In this document: in pieces, positions 1 through 6,127 of the stretch
Layout: every line of letters starts with the position of its first letter
Numbering within the stretch: the stretch's first letter is position 1
NCBI GenBank assembly: GCA_018623875.1
Contig: JAAZUZ010000050.1
Span: 1-10,250 of the forward strand
Length of the DNA: 10,250 nucleotides
From: Synechococcus sp. HW_metabat.21
GTDB taxonomy: Bacteria; Cyanobacteriota; Cyanobacteriia; PCC-6307; Cyanobiaceae
Reading direction: 5' to 3'
Translations under genes and position numbers: made by a program
The notes under the pieces: generated by a model
Told to the model about the DNA's origin: nothing
Databases searched by the model: none
What the model saw: the letters and a program-made list of their open reading frames with translations, nothing else

Positions 1-1593
1 CTGACGCAGCGCCTCGAAGTCGTCGTTCGGCTCACAAACCCAAACGCCAATCACCCGATCCGAAACCTGGGCGGCGTAGCGCAAGGCCTCCAGCGTGGGC
101 CGGCTCCAGGACGCCAACCAGACGATGCTCTGATTCTCCAAAACGTCCTGACGAACCGGCCAAGGCACCGAGATGTCCTCCCCAGGCTTCAGTTCGATCG
201 CGGCATAGACCCGTTTGTAGCGGCGGCCGATCCCGCCGAGACCCCAGACCAGGAGCGGCAGCAACAGCACCACGATCCAGGCGCCCTCATCAAATTTGCT
301 GAGGACAATCACGGCGAAGACCAGACCGGTTGTGATGGCCCCCAAGGCGTTCATCACCAGCCGCCCCCGCCAGCCAGGGCCGCGCTGAGACCACCAGTGC
401 CGCACCAGACCCGCCTGGGAGAGGGTGAAGGCCAAGAACACGCCCAAGGCGTAGAGGTTGATCGCGACATTGGTGTTGCCGCGGCAGACCACAATCACCA
501 GCGCCGAGACCAACAGCAGCAGGCCGATACCGTTCTGGAACACCAGGCGATCACCGAGCCAGGCCATTTGGCGAGGCAAATAGCGGTCCTGAGCGAGCAG
601 CGCCGCCAAGCGCGGGAAACCGGAAAACGCCGTATTTGCCGCCAAACCCAGGATCAATAGGGTGCTGATCTGCAGGCACCAATAGAGGGGGTTGCTCGGG
701 CCAAACACCCGCAGACCGATCTGGGCGAGCACCGTGCGATCAGGGTTGGGGGCTATCCCATAGAGAAAGGCCAAAGCGCTGACGGCCAGGAACAGCAGGG
801 CCAAGAGGATCCCCATGACCAGCAAGGTGCGCTGGGCCCGCTGCGCCGAGGGCTCACGGAACACCTTCACACCATTGGCAATCGCTTCGATGCCGGTCAT
901 GGCCGAACAGCCCGCGCTGAAGGCCCGCAGGATCAAAAACAGGCCCAAGGGCTCCAGGGCCGCCACCGCCGGTGGCGCATCCGGGCGGAAGCCATGGGCA
1001 AACACCATGTTCTGCAGGCCAAAGAGAGCCAGCAGTCCAACCATCACCACGAAGGAATAGGTGGGCAGAACAAACAGCCGCCCGGCCTCCTTGAGACCAC
1101 GCAAATTCGCCCAGCCCACCAGGGCCAGCAGCAACAGCGACAGACTGGTTTCATGCGGCAACAGGCTTGGCAGCAGGGAACTCAAGGCCTGAGCCGCCGC
1201 CATCAGGCTCACCGCCGCAGTCAGGGTGTAATCCACCAGCAGTGCCGCCGCCGCCACAAGCCCCGCCCTGGGACCAAGGTTTTCCCGGGCCACGACATAG
1301 GAACCGCCACCCTCGGGGTAGGCCTCGATCGCCTGCCGGTAGGAGAGCACCACGATGGCGATCAACCCCACGATGCAGACCGTGATCGGTAGGGACCAGC
1401 CAAGGGCGGCGCTGCCGGCCAGGAGCAACACCCCCAGGGCCGCCTCGGTCGCATAGGCCACCGAGGAGAGGGCATCGGAGGACAGGATCGGTAGCGCAAT
1501 CAGGCTGGGGAGCCGCTGGGCATCCGCCTCCGCGCGCGGGAGCGGACGCCCCAACAGACGACGGGCAAACGACAGCACCCCGATGGCGCGCAA
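1..1593 (-). CDS. KimA/YdaO-like APC superfamily permease, C-terminus cut by window edge
   Basis: The reverse strand is open from 1593 to base 1, giving 531 residues with no stop, so the C-terminus is missing. The protein is strongly hydrophobic, with about 12 likely membrane segments up to about residue 455. It carries SSDALSSVAYATE at 38-50 and AYPEGGGSYVVARENLG at 91-107, both typical of the KimA/YdaO branch of the APC superfamily. That branch includes a c-di-AMP-regulated proton/potassium symporter of Bacillus; many relatives are annotated only as amino acid permeases. From about residue 485 a soluble tail begins (IVWLASWSRPTLEALRYA) that resembles the USP-like cytosolic domain of KimA. 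The start is uncertain. A TGA at 1600-1602 precedes a TTG at 1593 with GGTGAG five bases before it; GTG at 1578 is the alternative. It is divergent from the gene at 1676. Substrate (potassium or amino acid) is inference; membership of the APC superfamily is firm. Confidence 0.85.
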   Translation of the reverse strand, partial: MRAIGVLSFARRLLGRPLPRAEADAQRLPSLIALPILSSDALSSVAYATEAALGVLLLAGSAALGWSLPITVCIVGLIAIVVLSYRQAIEAYPEGGGSYVVARENLGPRAGLVAAAALLVDYTLTAAVSLMAAAQALSSLLPSLLPHETSLSLLLLALVGWANLRGLKEAGRLFVLPTYSFVVMVGLLALFGLQNMVFAHGFRPDAPPAVAALEPLGLFLILRAFSAGCSAMTGIEAIANGVKVFREPSAQRAQRTLLVMGILLALLFLAVSALAFLYGIAPNPDRTVLAQIGLRVFGPSNPLYWCLQISTLLILGLAANTAFSGFPRLAALLAQDRYLPRQMAWLGDRLVFQNGIGLLLLVSALVIVVCRGNTNVAINLYALGVFLAFTLSQAGLVRHWWSQRGPGWRGRLVMNALGAITTGLVFAVIVLSKFDEGAWIVVLLLPLLVWGLGGIGRRYKRVYAAIELKPGEDISVPWPVRQDVLENQSIVWLASWSRPTLEALRYAAQVSDRVIGVWVCEPNDDFEALRQ

Positions 1594-1675
1594 CTGGGCT
1601 CACCATGGCCGGATCTGCGCTTGCTGGCAGCCCGTGGCCCGTGCCATGACAAAGGAACCCCATCAGGGGCCGTCC

Positions 1676-2056
1676 ATGCACTCCAAGCTCAACGACCTAC
1701 TGGAACAACTGGTCCTGCGGGGTTGGGCCAAAGTTGACCTGCCAGCCGGTGTTTCCAAGGTCCCACCGGACGCCCCTTGGTGGAGCATTGACCTGGGCGC
1801 GGGCTTGGGCGCTGTCACGACGGTTTCGCTGCACCCATGGCCCGGCGGACTACTGGAGTTCAGCCTCTGTGTCCTGATCGATGCTGAGGATCAAATCCAG
1901 TCCTACGAACTGGAATGCAACGCCATGCCGGTCCCGGTGGCCCTCATCAACTGGTGGGGCGGGCTCGAGAGCGCTCTGCTGCAGGCGGAAACATTGAAAG
2001 ACGAACTCATCGCCGCCTGGGATCAGGAGATCAGCGCAGGCGGCGAATGGCCTTGA
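1676..2056 (+). CDS. Conserved-looking hypothetical protein, 126 aa
   Basis: I do not recognise a named family. The product is a small, acidic, soluble-looking protein with no signal peptide or membrane segment. It is rich in Trp (WWSIDLGAGLGAV near residues 36-48, NWWGGLE near 90-96) and has a helical acidic C-terminus. The frame is open from 1583, but the ATG at 1676 is preferred because AGGGG lies at 1665-1669, six bases upstream, and because starting at 1583 would overlap the divergent permease start. ATG 1646 is possible but lacks a ribosome binding site. The stop codon abuts the stop of the convergent gene that follows, with no base between them. Codon use is like the neighbours, supporting a real gene. 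Confidence 0.65.
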   Translation: MHSKLNDLLEQLVLRGWAKVDLPAGVSKVPPDAPWWSIDLGAGLGAVTTVSLHPWPGGLLEFSLCVLIDAEDQIQSYELECNAMPVPVALINWWGGLESALLQAETLKDELIAAWDQEISAGGEWP

Positions 2057-2491
2057 TCAGGCGAAGCGCCGGCGGCCGTCGTTGAAGCTTGCAAAGCTGG
2101 TGACTTCACCGCGGCCTTGCTGGGCGCCGGAGAGCTGCGTCAGCTTCCAGACGTTGCGGCTGATGCGACGGGCACGCAGGCCACCGCGCTCCACCTCAGC
2201 GCTGCCGGGGCGGGAACCCATCAAATAAGTCACCTCGGCGGTGGACAACGGTGCACCGGTTTGTAGGGCGAGCTGGGTCAGCTCCAAGCGTTGGCGCAGA
2301 CCAGCGATATCACAGGAACCGCCGTCCTCCGCCTCGTTCCAAACCCAAGGCAACTCGCCCTGGGCCGCCAGTTTTTGCATCAGGCTCATGCTGACCAGTG
2401 CCAGCGCCTGATCCGCGTTGAGATCGCCGCCGTCTTGAACGGGAGCAGCGCCCTTCGCGGACGCAGAAGGGGCAGAGCGCTTAGCAGCCAC
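2057..2491 (-). CDS. Hypothetical protein, 144 aa, possible winged-helix-like C-terminal part
   Basis: Family not recognised. The frame is open much further upstream (to 2824), but that part reads the neighbouring gene out of frame and is low-complexity. I place the start at GTG 2491, with AGGA seven bases before it. Residues 1-25 are Ala/Ser/Lys rich and probably disordered. Residues 25-80 are helical (NADQALALVSMSLMQKL, then LRQRLELTQLALQ). Residues 82-118 (LSTAEVTYLMGSRPG, then GLRARRISRNVWKL) are basic and look like a helix-turn-helix or winged-helix unit, which would suggest nucleic acid binding; this is inference from pattern only. It follows the 102-aa gene on the same strand after 73 bases, so the two may form an operon. 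Confidence 0.6.
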   Translation of the reverse strand: MAAKRSAPSASAKGAAPVQDGGDLNADQALALVSMSLMQKLAAQGELPWVWNEAEDGGSCDIAGLRQRLELTQLALQTGAPLSTAEVTYLMGSRPGSAEVERGGLRARRISRNVWKLTQLSGAQQGRGEVTSFASFNDGRRRFA

Positions 2492-2564
2492 GGGCAATCC
2501 TGCGGTGATGGCCGGACGGTACCGGCTCTCGCCGGCGGCGCAAGACCCCAGAGACAAGCGGACA

Positions 2565-2873
2565 TCAGCTGCGGCGCAACCAATCCGGGGCATGGCCGAA
2601 CCAATCACCGAGATCGCCGGGATCCTCCGGATCTGGCCGAAAGGCTGGCCCTGGTTCCACTTCCCCGAGATCCAGCTCTGCCAGCAAGCGATCGACTCCC
2701 TGGCTGGAGGCCACCTGCTGCCGGCGGCGTGCCTGGCGCAGCCAGGCCGCGACGGCGTGATGGCGATCGGCAAATTTCTGGAGGTAGATCCGCTCCTCCA
2801 ACGAGACCGCCTCATCCGCACCAATGCGGTGGACGATGTTCTGCAGCCGAAGACGGGTGGACGGTGTGAGCAT
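2565..2873 (-). CDS. Small hypothetical protein, 102 aa
   Basis: Family not named; the N-terminal half (RLRLQNIVHRIGADEAVSLE at 7-26, then RIYLQKFADRHHAVAAWLRQ) has the amphipathic helical look of a small conserved picocyanobacterial protein. The C-terminal third is acidic and Pro/Asp rich (FRPDPEDPGDLGDWFGHAPD). There is no membrane segment or signal peptide. The ATG at 2873 has no clear Shine-Dalgarno sequence, and one arm of an 8-bp inverted repeat (2873-2880 with 2900-2907) lies directly against it, so translation or transcription may be controlled there. It is probably cotranscribed with the downstream 144-aa gene and divergent from csoS1D, with 200 bases between the starts. Confidence 0.65.
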   Translation of the reverse strand: MLTPSTRLRLQNIVHRIGADEAVSLEERIYLQKFADRHHAVAAWLRQARRRQQVASSQGVDRLLAELDLGEVEPGPAFRPDPEDPGDLGDWFGHAPDWLRRS

Positions 2874-2907
2874 GGCTAACGCACCGCGGATGGGCCCGTG
2901 TTAGCCA
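2873..2907. promoter_or_regulatory. 8-bp inverted repeat at the start of the 102-aa gene, possible operator
   Basis: TGGCTAAC at 2873-2880 is the exact reverse complement of GTTAGCCA at 2900-2907, with 19 bases between. A further GTTAGC occurs at 2953-2958. The left arm touches the start codon of the reverse-strand 102-aa gene, so the dyad lies in its leader or promoter. It could be an operator or an RNA hairpin in that leader. No known regulator site is recognised. Confidence 0.35.
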
Positions 2908-2969
2908 CGCCAGCGGCGGCGGTTGTGGCCATGGACACCTTTTCGGGCCGGCGTTAGCGAGCGAGGACA

Positions 2970-2994
2970 CGGCGATCGGGCGGTAAGATCGCCG
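2970..2994. promoter_or_regulatory. 8-bp inverted repeat in the csoS1D upstream region
   Basis: CGGCGATC at 2970-2977 pairs exactly with GATCGCCG at 2987-2994 over a 9-base loop. It sits about 80 bases before the csoS1D start, in the 200-base gap shared with the divergent 102-aa gene. There is no T tract on either side, so it is not a typical terminator. It may be an operator or a leader hairpin. The rest of this gap holds no clear promoter. Confidence 0.3.
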
Positions 2995-3073
2995 CGCTCC
3001 TCCCGCTGGTCAGCTGAGGACCTCATCGCCATGAAGGCGGTGCTGAACCAACTTCAGGGAGCATCCCGACCCC

Positions 3074-3868
3074 TTGATTGAACGCAATCCCAGGCGACGC
3101 AGTTCATCGGTCCAGATCACTGGCACCGACTTGGGATTCAGCGGCAGTGGCACCTCACTGGATGAACTCCATCCATCGGCCGCCAGCTGCGTCATCACCA
3201 CCGATAGCGAAGCGCGGCTGGTGAGCCAAGCCAGTGCGGTCGAATCGATCGAGCTGCGTACCTACGTTTTTCTCGACTCCCTCCAACCCCAGCTCGCCAC
3301 CTACATGGGGACGGTGAGCCAAGGCTTCCTACCGATCCCCGGCGATGCCTGTCTCTGGTTGGAGGTCTCCCCGGGCATGGCCGTGCACCGGGTCACCGAC
3401 ATTGCCCTTAAGGCGAGCACGGTCCGCCTCGGCCAGATGATCGTCGAGCGGGCCTTTGGCTCCCTCGCCCTCTATCACCGCGACCAGAGCAATGTGCTCC
3501 ACTCCGGCGATGTGGTGCTGGAGGCGATCGGCAGCAGCGTCGACGAGCGCACCCACTGCAGCGTGACCTGGACCGAGGTGATTCGAGCGATCACCCCTGA
3601 CCATGCCGTACTGATCAACCGTCAGAACCGGCGCGGTTCGATGATTCAGGCGGGCATGAGCATGTTCATCCTGGAGACCGAACCGGCTGGCTATGTCTTG
3701 CTCGCGGCCAATGAGGCCGAAAAGGCCAGCAACATCACGGTGGTCGACGTCAAAGCCGTCGGCGCCTTCGGCCGCTTGACCCTGGCGGGTTGGGAAGGGG
3801 ATGTGAACGAAGCCGCCGCCGCCGCCATGCGCGCGGTCGAGCAGATCAACCGGCGATCAGCCCGCTGA
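3074..3868 (+). CDS. csoS1D: CsoS1D, tandem-BMC trimeric carboxysome shell protein
   Basis: This is a 264-residue double-BMC protein, close to the length of Prochlorococcus CsoS1D. Such proteins form trimers (pseudohexamers) that stack and are thought to gate larger metabolites such as RuBP through the alpha-carboxysome shell. The first 50 or so residues are polar and probably disordered. BMC domain 1 runs from about 55 to 150 and domain 2 from about 155 to 258 (AVGAFGRLTLAGW near 228-240). The neighbouring Glu125-Arg126 in IVERAFGSL matches the Glu-Arg pair that gates the pore in the known structure. The start is a TTG: a TGA lies in frame at 3044-3046, no ATG or GTG follows before the conserved part, and AGGGAG stands at 3056-3061. 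The stop is one base from the stop of convergent rdgB. The identity is supported by the csoS1D-rdgB order upstream of the cso operon, as known in picocyanobacteria. Confidence 0.9.
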   Translation: MIERNPRRRSSSVQITGTDLGFSGSGTSLDELHPSAASCVITTDSEARLVSQASAVESIELRTYVFLDSLQPQLATYMGTVSQGFLPIPGDACLWLEVSPGMAVHRVTDIALKASTVRLGQMIVERAFGSLALYHRDQSNVLHSGDVVLEAIGSSVDERTHCSVTWTEVIRAITPDHAVLINRQNRRGSMIQAGMSMFILETEPAGYVLLAANEAEKASNITVVDVKAVGAFGRLTLAGWEGDVNEAAAAAMRAVEQINRRSAR

Positions 3869-3869
3869 T

Positions 3870-4466
3870 TCAGGGCAGGTCGAAGATCTCCTTGAGGCCC
3901 GGCGCCAAGGCACGCGCGGCCTTTCCGCGTGAGCCCAGTTTGTCCTTCAGGTGCTGCCCCATCTGGGCATAGGTCAGGCCGGCTTCACGCACCCAGAAGA
4001 TCGGGTCATATCCGCCGCCTGTCCCCTGGGGGCTGATGAGGATTTCGCCGCGGCAGATCCCCTCGGACTCCAGAACGGGGCGGCCCTCAGGGTCAGCGAG
4101 CACCATGGCGCTGTTAAAGCTGCCGCTGCGGTAGGGGCTCGATCCCAGTTCCTGCAGCAGCCGGTGGATGCGCTCAGGGTCAGTGGCGGCGTAGCGGGCT
4201 GAATAGAGGCCCGGGGCACCAGCCAAAGCATCAACCTCGAGGCCGGAGTCATCGGCCAGCGCCCACTGCCCCGTCAACTGGGCCACCGCACAGGCCTTCA
4301 GCCGAGCGTTTTCGAGGTAGGTCGTTCCCGTTTCTTCAATCTCAAGGCCGCCTGGCTGCTGACGAACCTCCAGGCCGACCGCATCGAGCATCGAGCGAAT
4401 CTCGGCCACCTTGTAGGGGTTGCCACTGGCAATCACCAAAATCGGCTGGGACGTGCCAGGTCGCAT
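3870..4466 (-). CDS. rdgB: XTP/dITP pyrophosphatase (RdgB/HAM1 family)
   Basis: The enzyme hydrolyses non-canonical purine nucleoside triphosphates (XTP, dITP, ITP) to monophosphate and pyrophosphate in the cytosol, keeping deaminated bases out of DNA and RNA. At 198 aa it has the normal length of the family. Visible motifs are the nucleotide-binding start ASGNPYKVAEI (13-23), the core ADDSGLEVDALAGAPGLYSA (71-90) with the catalytic Asp pair, FNSAMVLAD (117-125), GGGYDPIFW (150-158) and the C-terminal LGSRGKAARAL (177-187), equivalent to the SHRGKA motif. The start ATG at 4466 puts the beta-strand LVIASGN close to the N-terminus as expected. It lies on the reverse strand between csoS1D and sbtA. 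In picocyanobacteria this gene is a conserved neighbour of the cso operon, with no known carboxysome function. Confidence 0.93.
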   Translation of the reverse strand: MRPGTSQPILVIASGNPYKVAEIRSMLDAVGLEVRQQPGGLEIEETGTTYLENARLKACAVAQLTGQWALADDSGLEVDALAGAPGLYSARYAATDPERIHRLLQELGSSPYRSGSFNSAMVLADPEGRPVLESEGICRGEILISPQGTGGGYDPIFWVREAGLTYAQMGQHLKDKLGSRGKAARALAPGLKEIFDLP

Positions 4467-4506
4467 CCAATGACGCCAGGGGCCGCCATTGTGCCGCCTA
4501 AAGGGG

Positions 4507-4562
4507 TGAGGCAGGTTGGGTTGAACATTCCACCCCAGAGAAATCCAGGGGCTCCTGCCTCA
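4507..4562. promoter_or_regulatory. 9-bp inverted repeat with 38-base spacer upstream of sbtA
   Basis: TGAGGCAGG at 4507-4515 is the exact reverse complement of CCTGCCTCA at 4554-4562. The spacer holds the 14-nt sequence at 4523-4536 that recurs before csoS1, and CCCC (4533-4536) can pair with GGGG (4548-4551). If transcribed with sbtA this would fold as a 56-nt structured leader element; as DNA it could be a double operator. It lies in the 218-base divergent gap between rdgB and sbtA, which holds no other feature I can support. Confidence 0.4.
4523..4536 (+). repeat. 14-nt direct repeat, copy 1 (sbtA upstream)
   Basis: GAACATTCCACCCC is identical to 6097-6110 in the csoS1 leader. In both places AGGTTG stands just before it, here at 4513-4518 with a 4-base spacer. 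This copy ends 148 bases before the sbtA start codon. Confidence 0.6.
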
Positions 4563-4684
4563 ATCAAACCGTAGGGAGGGTCCCCAAGCGCTGCAAGCGG
4601 CGCATGGCCGGATGTGTGCAGCTCTGAACAGTTCGAGGGAGCGCCCTGAACGCCCAGAATCTCCCGATCGCAACGGGTTCATCG

Positions 4685-5680
4685 ATGGACACCAGCCTGG
4701 TTCTCCAGAACCTGTTCACGCCGCCGGTCCTCTTCTTTTTCCTCGGGGTCATCGCCGTCCTACTGGGCTCGGATCTGGAGATCCCGGATCCCCTGCCGAA
4801 GCTGTTCTCGCTCTATCTCTTACTGGCGATTGGCTTTAAGGGCGGCCTCGAGCTGCAGCACAGCGGCGTCAGCGGCCAAGTCCTACCGACCATTGCTGCA
4901 GCGGTCCTGATGTCCCTCGCGGTGCCGCTCTATTCCTATGTGGTGTTGCGTTGGAAGCTGGACGGCTTCAATGCGGCCGCCATTGCAGGGACCTACGGCT
5001 CAATCTCGGCGGTCACCTTTATTACCGCTGAGACCTTTCTGGATACCCAGCAGCTCCAGCACGACGGCTTCATGGTCGCTGCGCTAGCGCTAATGGAGTC
5101 GCCGGCGATCATCGTTGGCCTGCTCCTGGTGAAACTGGCGGCGCCGCAGGAACGGCCGAGTGAAGGAGGAATGCGCTGGGGAGCGGTGCTGCATGAGGCG
5201 CTGCTGAACGGTTCGGTTTATCTCTTGGTCGGCAGCTTGTTGGTCGGGTTTCTCAGTGCCGCCAACAGTCCCAGCAGCGTGGAAAAGATGCTGCCCTTCA
5301 CCGACAACTTGTTCTATGGCGCCCTGAGCTTTTTCCTGCTGGACATGGGCATCGTCGCCGCCCAACGCCTTCGGGACCTGAAGCAAGCCGGTGGATTCCT
5401 GATCGGCTTTGCCGTGTTGATGCCCCTCTTTAACGCCCTCGTGGGCACTCTGATTGCCAGGGGGTTGGCTCTGAGCCCCGGCAATGCCCTGTTATTTGTC
5501 GTGCTCTGTGCCAGCGCCTCCTACATCGCGGTTCCTGCGGCGATGCGGATGACGGTTCCAGAAGCCAACCCGAGTTTTTACATCTCAACAGCGCTTGGAT
5601 TGACCTTCCCCTTCAACATCCTGCTCGGGATCCCGCTTTACATGGCACTGATTAACACCGTCCTTCCTGGCGCCAACTGA
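4685..5680 (+). CDS. sbtA: SbtA-family sodium-dependent bicarbonate transporter
   Basis: The product is a 331-residue inner-membrane protein of the SbtA family (Pfam Sbt_1), which imports bicarbonate with sodium to raise the cytosolic inorganic carbon pool feeding the carboxysome. About ten hydrophobic segments can be seen in two halves (roughly 10-150 and 168-325), as in the inverted-repeat SbtA fold. Family motifs include LGSDLEIPDPLPKLFSLYLL (27-46), the ion/substrate region GTYGSISAVTF (102-112) and its second-half counterpart CASASYIAVPAAMRM (275-289). It is shorter than the Synechocystis protein of about 374 aa; the central cytosolic loop (about 150-168, QERPSEGG) is very short. The start is ATG 4685, which lacks a strong ribosome binding site. 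No sbtB (PII-like regulator) follows in the window. Its position directly before the cso operon fits its role. Confidence 0.9.
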   Translation: MDTSLVLQNLFTPPVLFFFLGVIAVLLGSDLEIPDPLPKLFSLYLLLAIGFKGGLELQHSGVSGQVLPTIAAAVLMSLAVPLYSYVVLRWKLDGFNAAAIAGTYGSISAVTFITAETFLDTQQLQHDGFMVAALALMESPAIIVGLLLVKLAAPQERPSEGGMRWGAVLHEALLNGSVYLLVGSLLVGFLSAANSPSSVEKMLPFTDNLFYGALSFFLLDMGIVAAQRLRDLKQAGGFLIGFAVLMPLFNALVGTLIARGLALSPGNALLFVVLCASASYIAVPAAMRMTVPEANPSFYISTALGLTFPFNILLGIPLYMALINTVLPGAN

Positions 5681-5979
5681 GCGAAAAGACCTCTGCCCCA
5701 AGACATGAGCGGCGCTGAGCGGGCGATTCCGTGATGAACCAGGTGAGCGGAGAGGGCATTCAACGCTCCTTAGAGGAGGCCATGAACTTCAGCTGTCTGG
5801 TTTGGATGGCCACGTGCTGGAAGTTGCGACCTTCAGATCACGGAAGAACGACGTGTCGCCCTTAAACCGTTGTTGACCGATTACCGCTGCACTGCTGTTC
5901 TATGGATGTCCGAATCGCTCTGATTGCAGTGCTTTTGGAGACATGAAGCGCCTGCCATCAGAGCAGCCCGAAAAGGATC

Positions 5980-6057
5980 TGCATCGTTTTGTGATGCACT
6001 GATCAGTCCCGCTTATCGAACACTGAGGGGACGGTGATCGCCATTTGGCCCCAAATG
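5980..6057. promoter_or_regulatory. Cluster of inverted repeats, candidate cso operator region
   Basis: Three dyads lie within 78 bases. TGCATC (5980-5985) pairs with GATGCA (5993-5998). ACTGATCAGT (5998-6007) is a perfect palindrome. CATTTGG (6042-6048) pairs with CCAAATG (6051-6057) around a CC centre. In addition GAT (6001-6003) and ATC (6015-6017) form a T-N11-A dyad of the kind bound by LysR-type regulators, the family of CbbR, CmpR and NdhR that controls carbon genes. The motif is short, so assignment to a LysR protein is only a suggestion. Confidence 0.4.
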
Positions 6058-6096
6058 TCTTGACTTACGGATCGTTGCCGAAGCAAGGTTGCTGGC

Positions 6097-6110
6097 GAAC
6101 ATTCCACCCC
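6097..6110 (+). repeat. 14-nt direct repeat, copy 2 (csoS1 leader)
   Basis: GAACATTCCACCCC is identical to 4523-4536 upstream of sbtA. Here AGGTTG at 6086-6091 precedes it with a 5-base spacer. It ends 17 bases before the csoS1 start codon and is followed by CTCCTCC, which can pair with the ribosome binding site AGGAG at 6117-6121. Confidence 0.6.
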
Positions 6111-6127
6111 TCCTCCAGGAGCAGGTA

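Larger units (their letters stand above)
5681..6127. other. 447-base non-coding region upstream of csoS1
   Basis: No gene can be supported here. There are a few short open stretches, the longest starting with ATG being 5734-5865 (43 codons), without a ribosome binding site or recognisable product; another short frame ending at 5911-5925 could be a decayed gene. No sbtB is present. The right half is rich in dyads (5980-6057) and must carry the promoter and leader of the csoS1-cbbLS-csoS2 operon. I see no convincing -35/-10 pair: TTGACT at 6060-6065 lacks a matching -10 at the usual distance. A small RNA cannot be excluded. Confidence 0.6.

Noticed and set aside
1151..1681. 176-codon reverse-strand frame over the permease start
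   Set aside because: It is out of frame with the permease, which has a continuous membrane-protein frame with family motifs; the alternative is Gly/Pro/Arg/Cys rich.
2494..2824. N-terminal extension of the 144-aa protein to 2824
   Set aside because: That part reads the 102-aa gene in another frame and has no protein-like pattern; GTG 2491 has a good ribosome binding site.
2971..2978. GGCGATCG as a HIP1 (GCGATCGC) element
   Set aside because: It is not a full HIP1 octamer, and only near-matches occur in the window.
6060..6090. Sigma-70 promoter based on TTGACT at 6060-6065
   Set aside because: At 17 bases spacing the -10 position reads GCAAGG, unlike TATAAT.
6089..6127. Upstream TTG start adding 13 residues to CsoS1
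   Set aside because: The ATG at 6128 has AGGAG at ideal spacing and gives the standard CsoS1 N-terminus.
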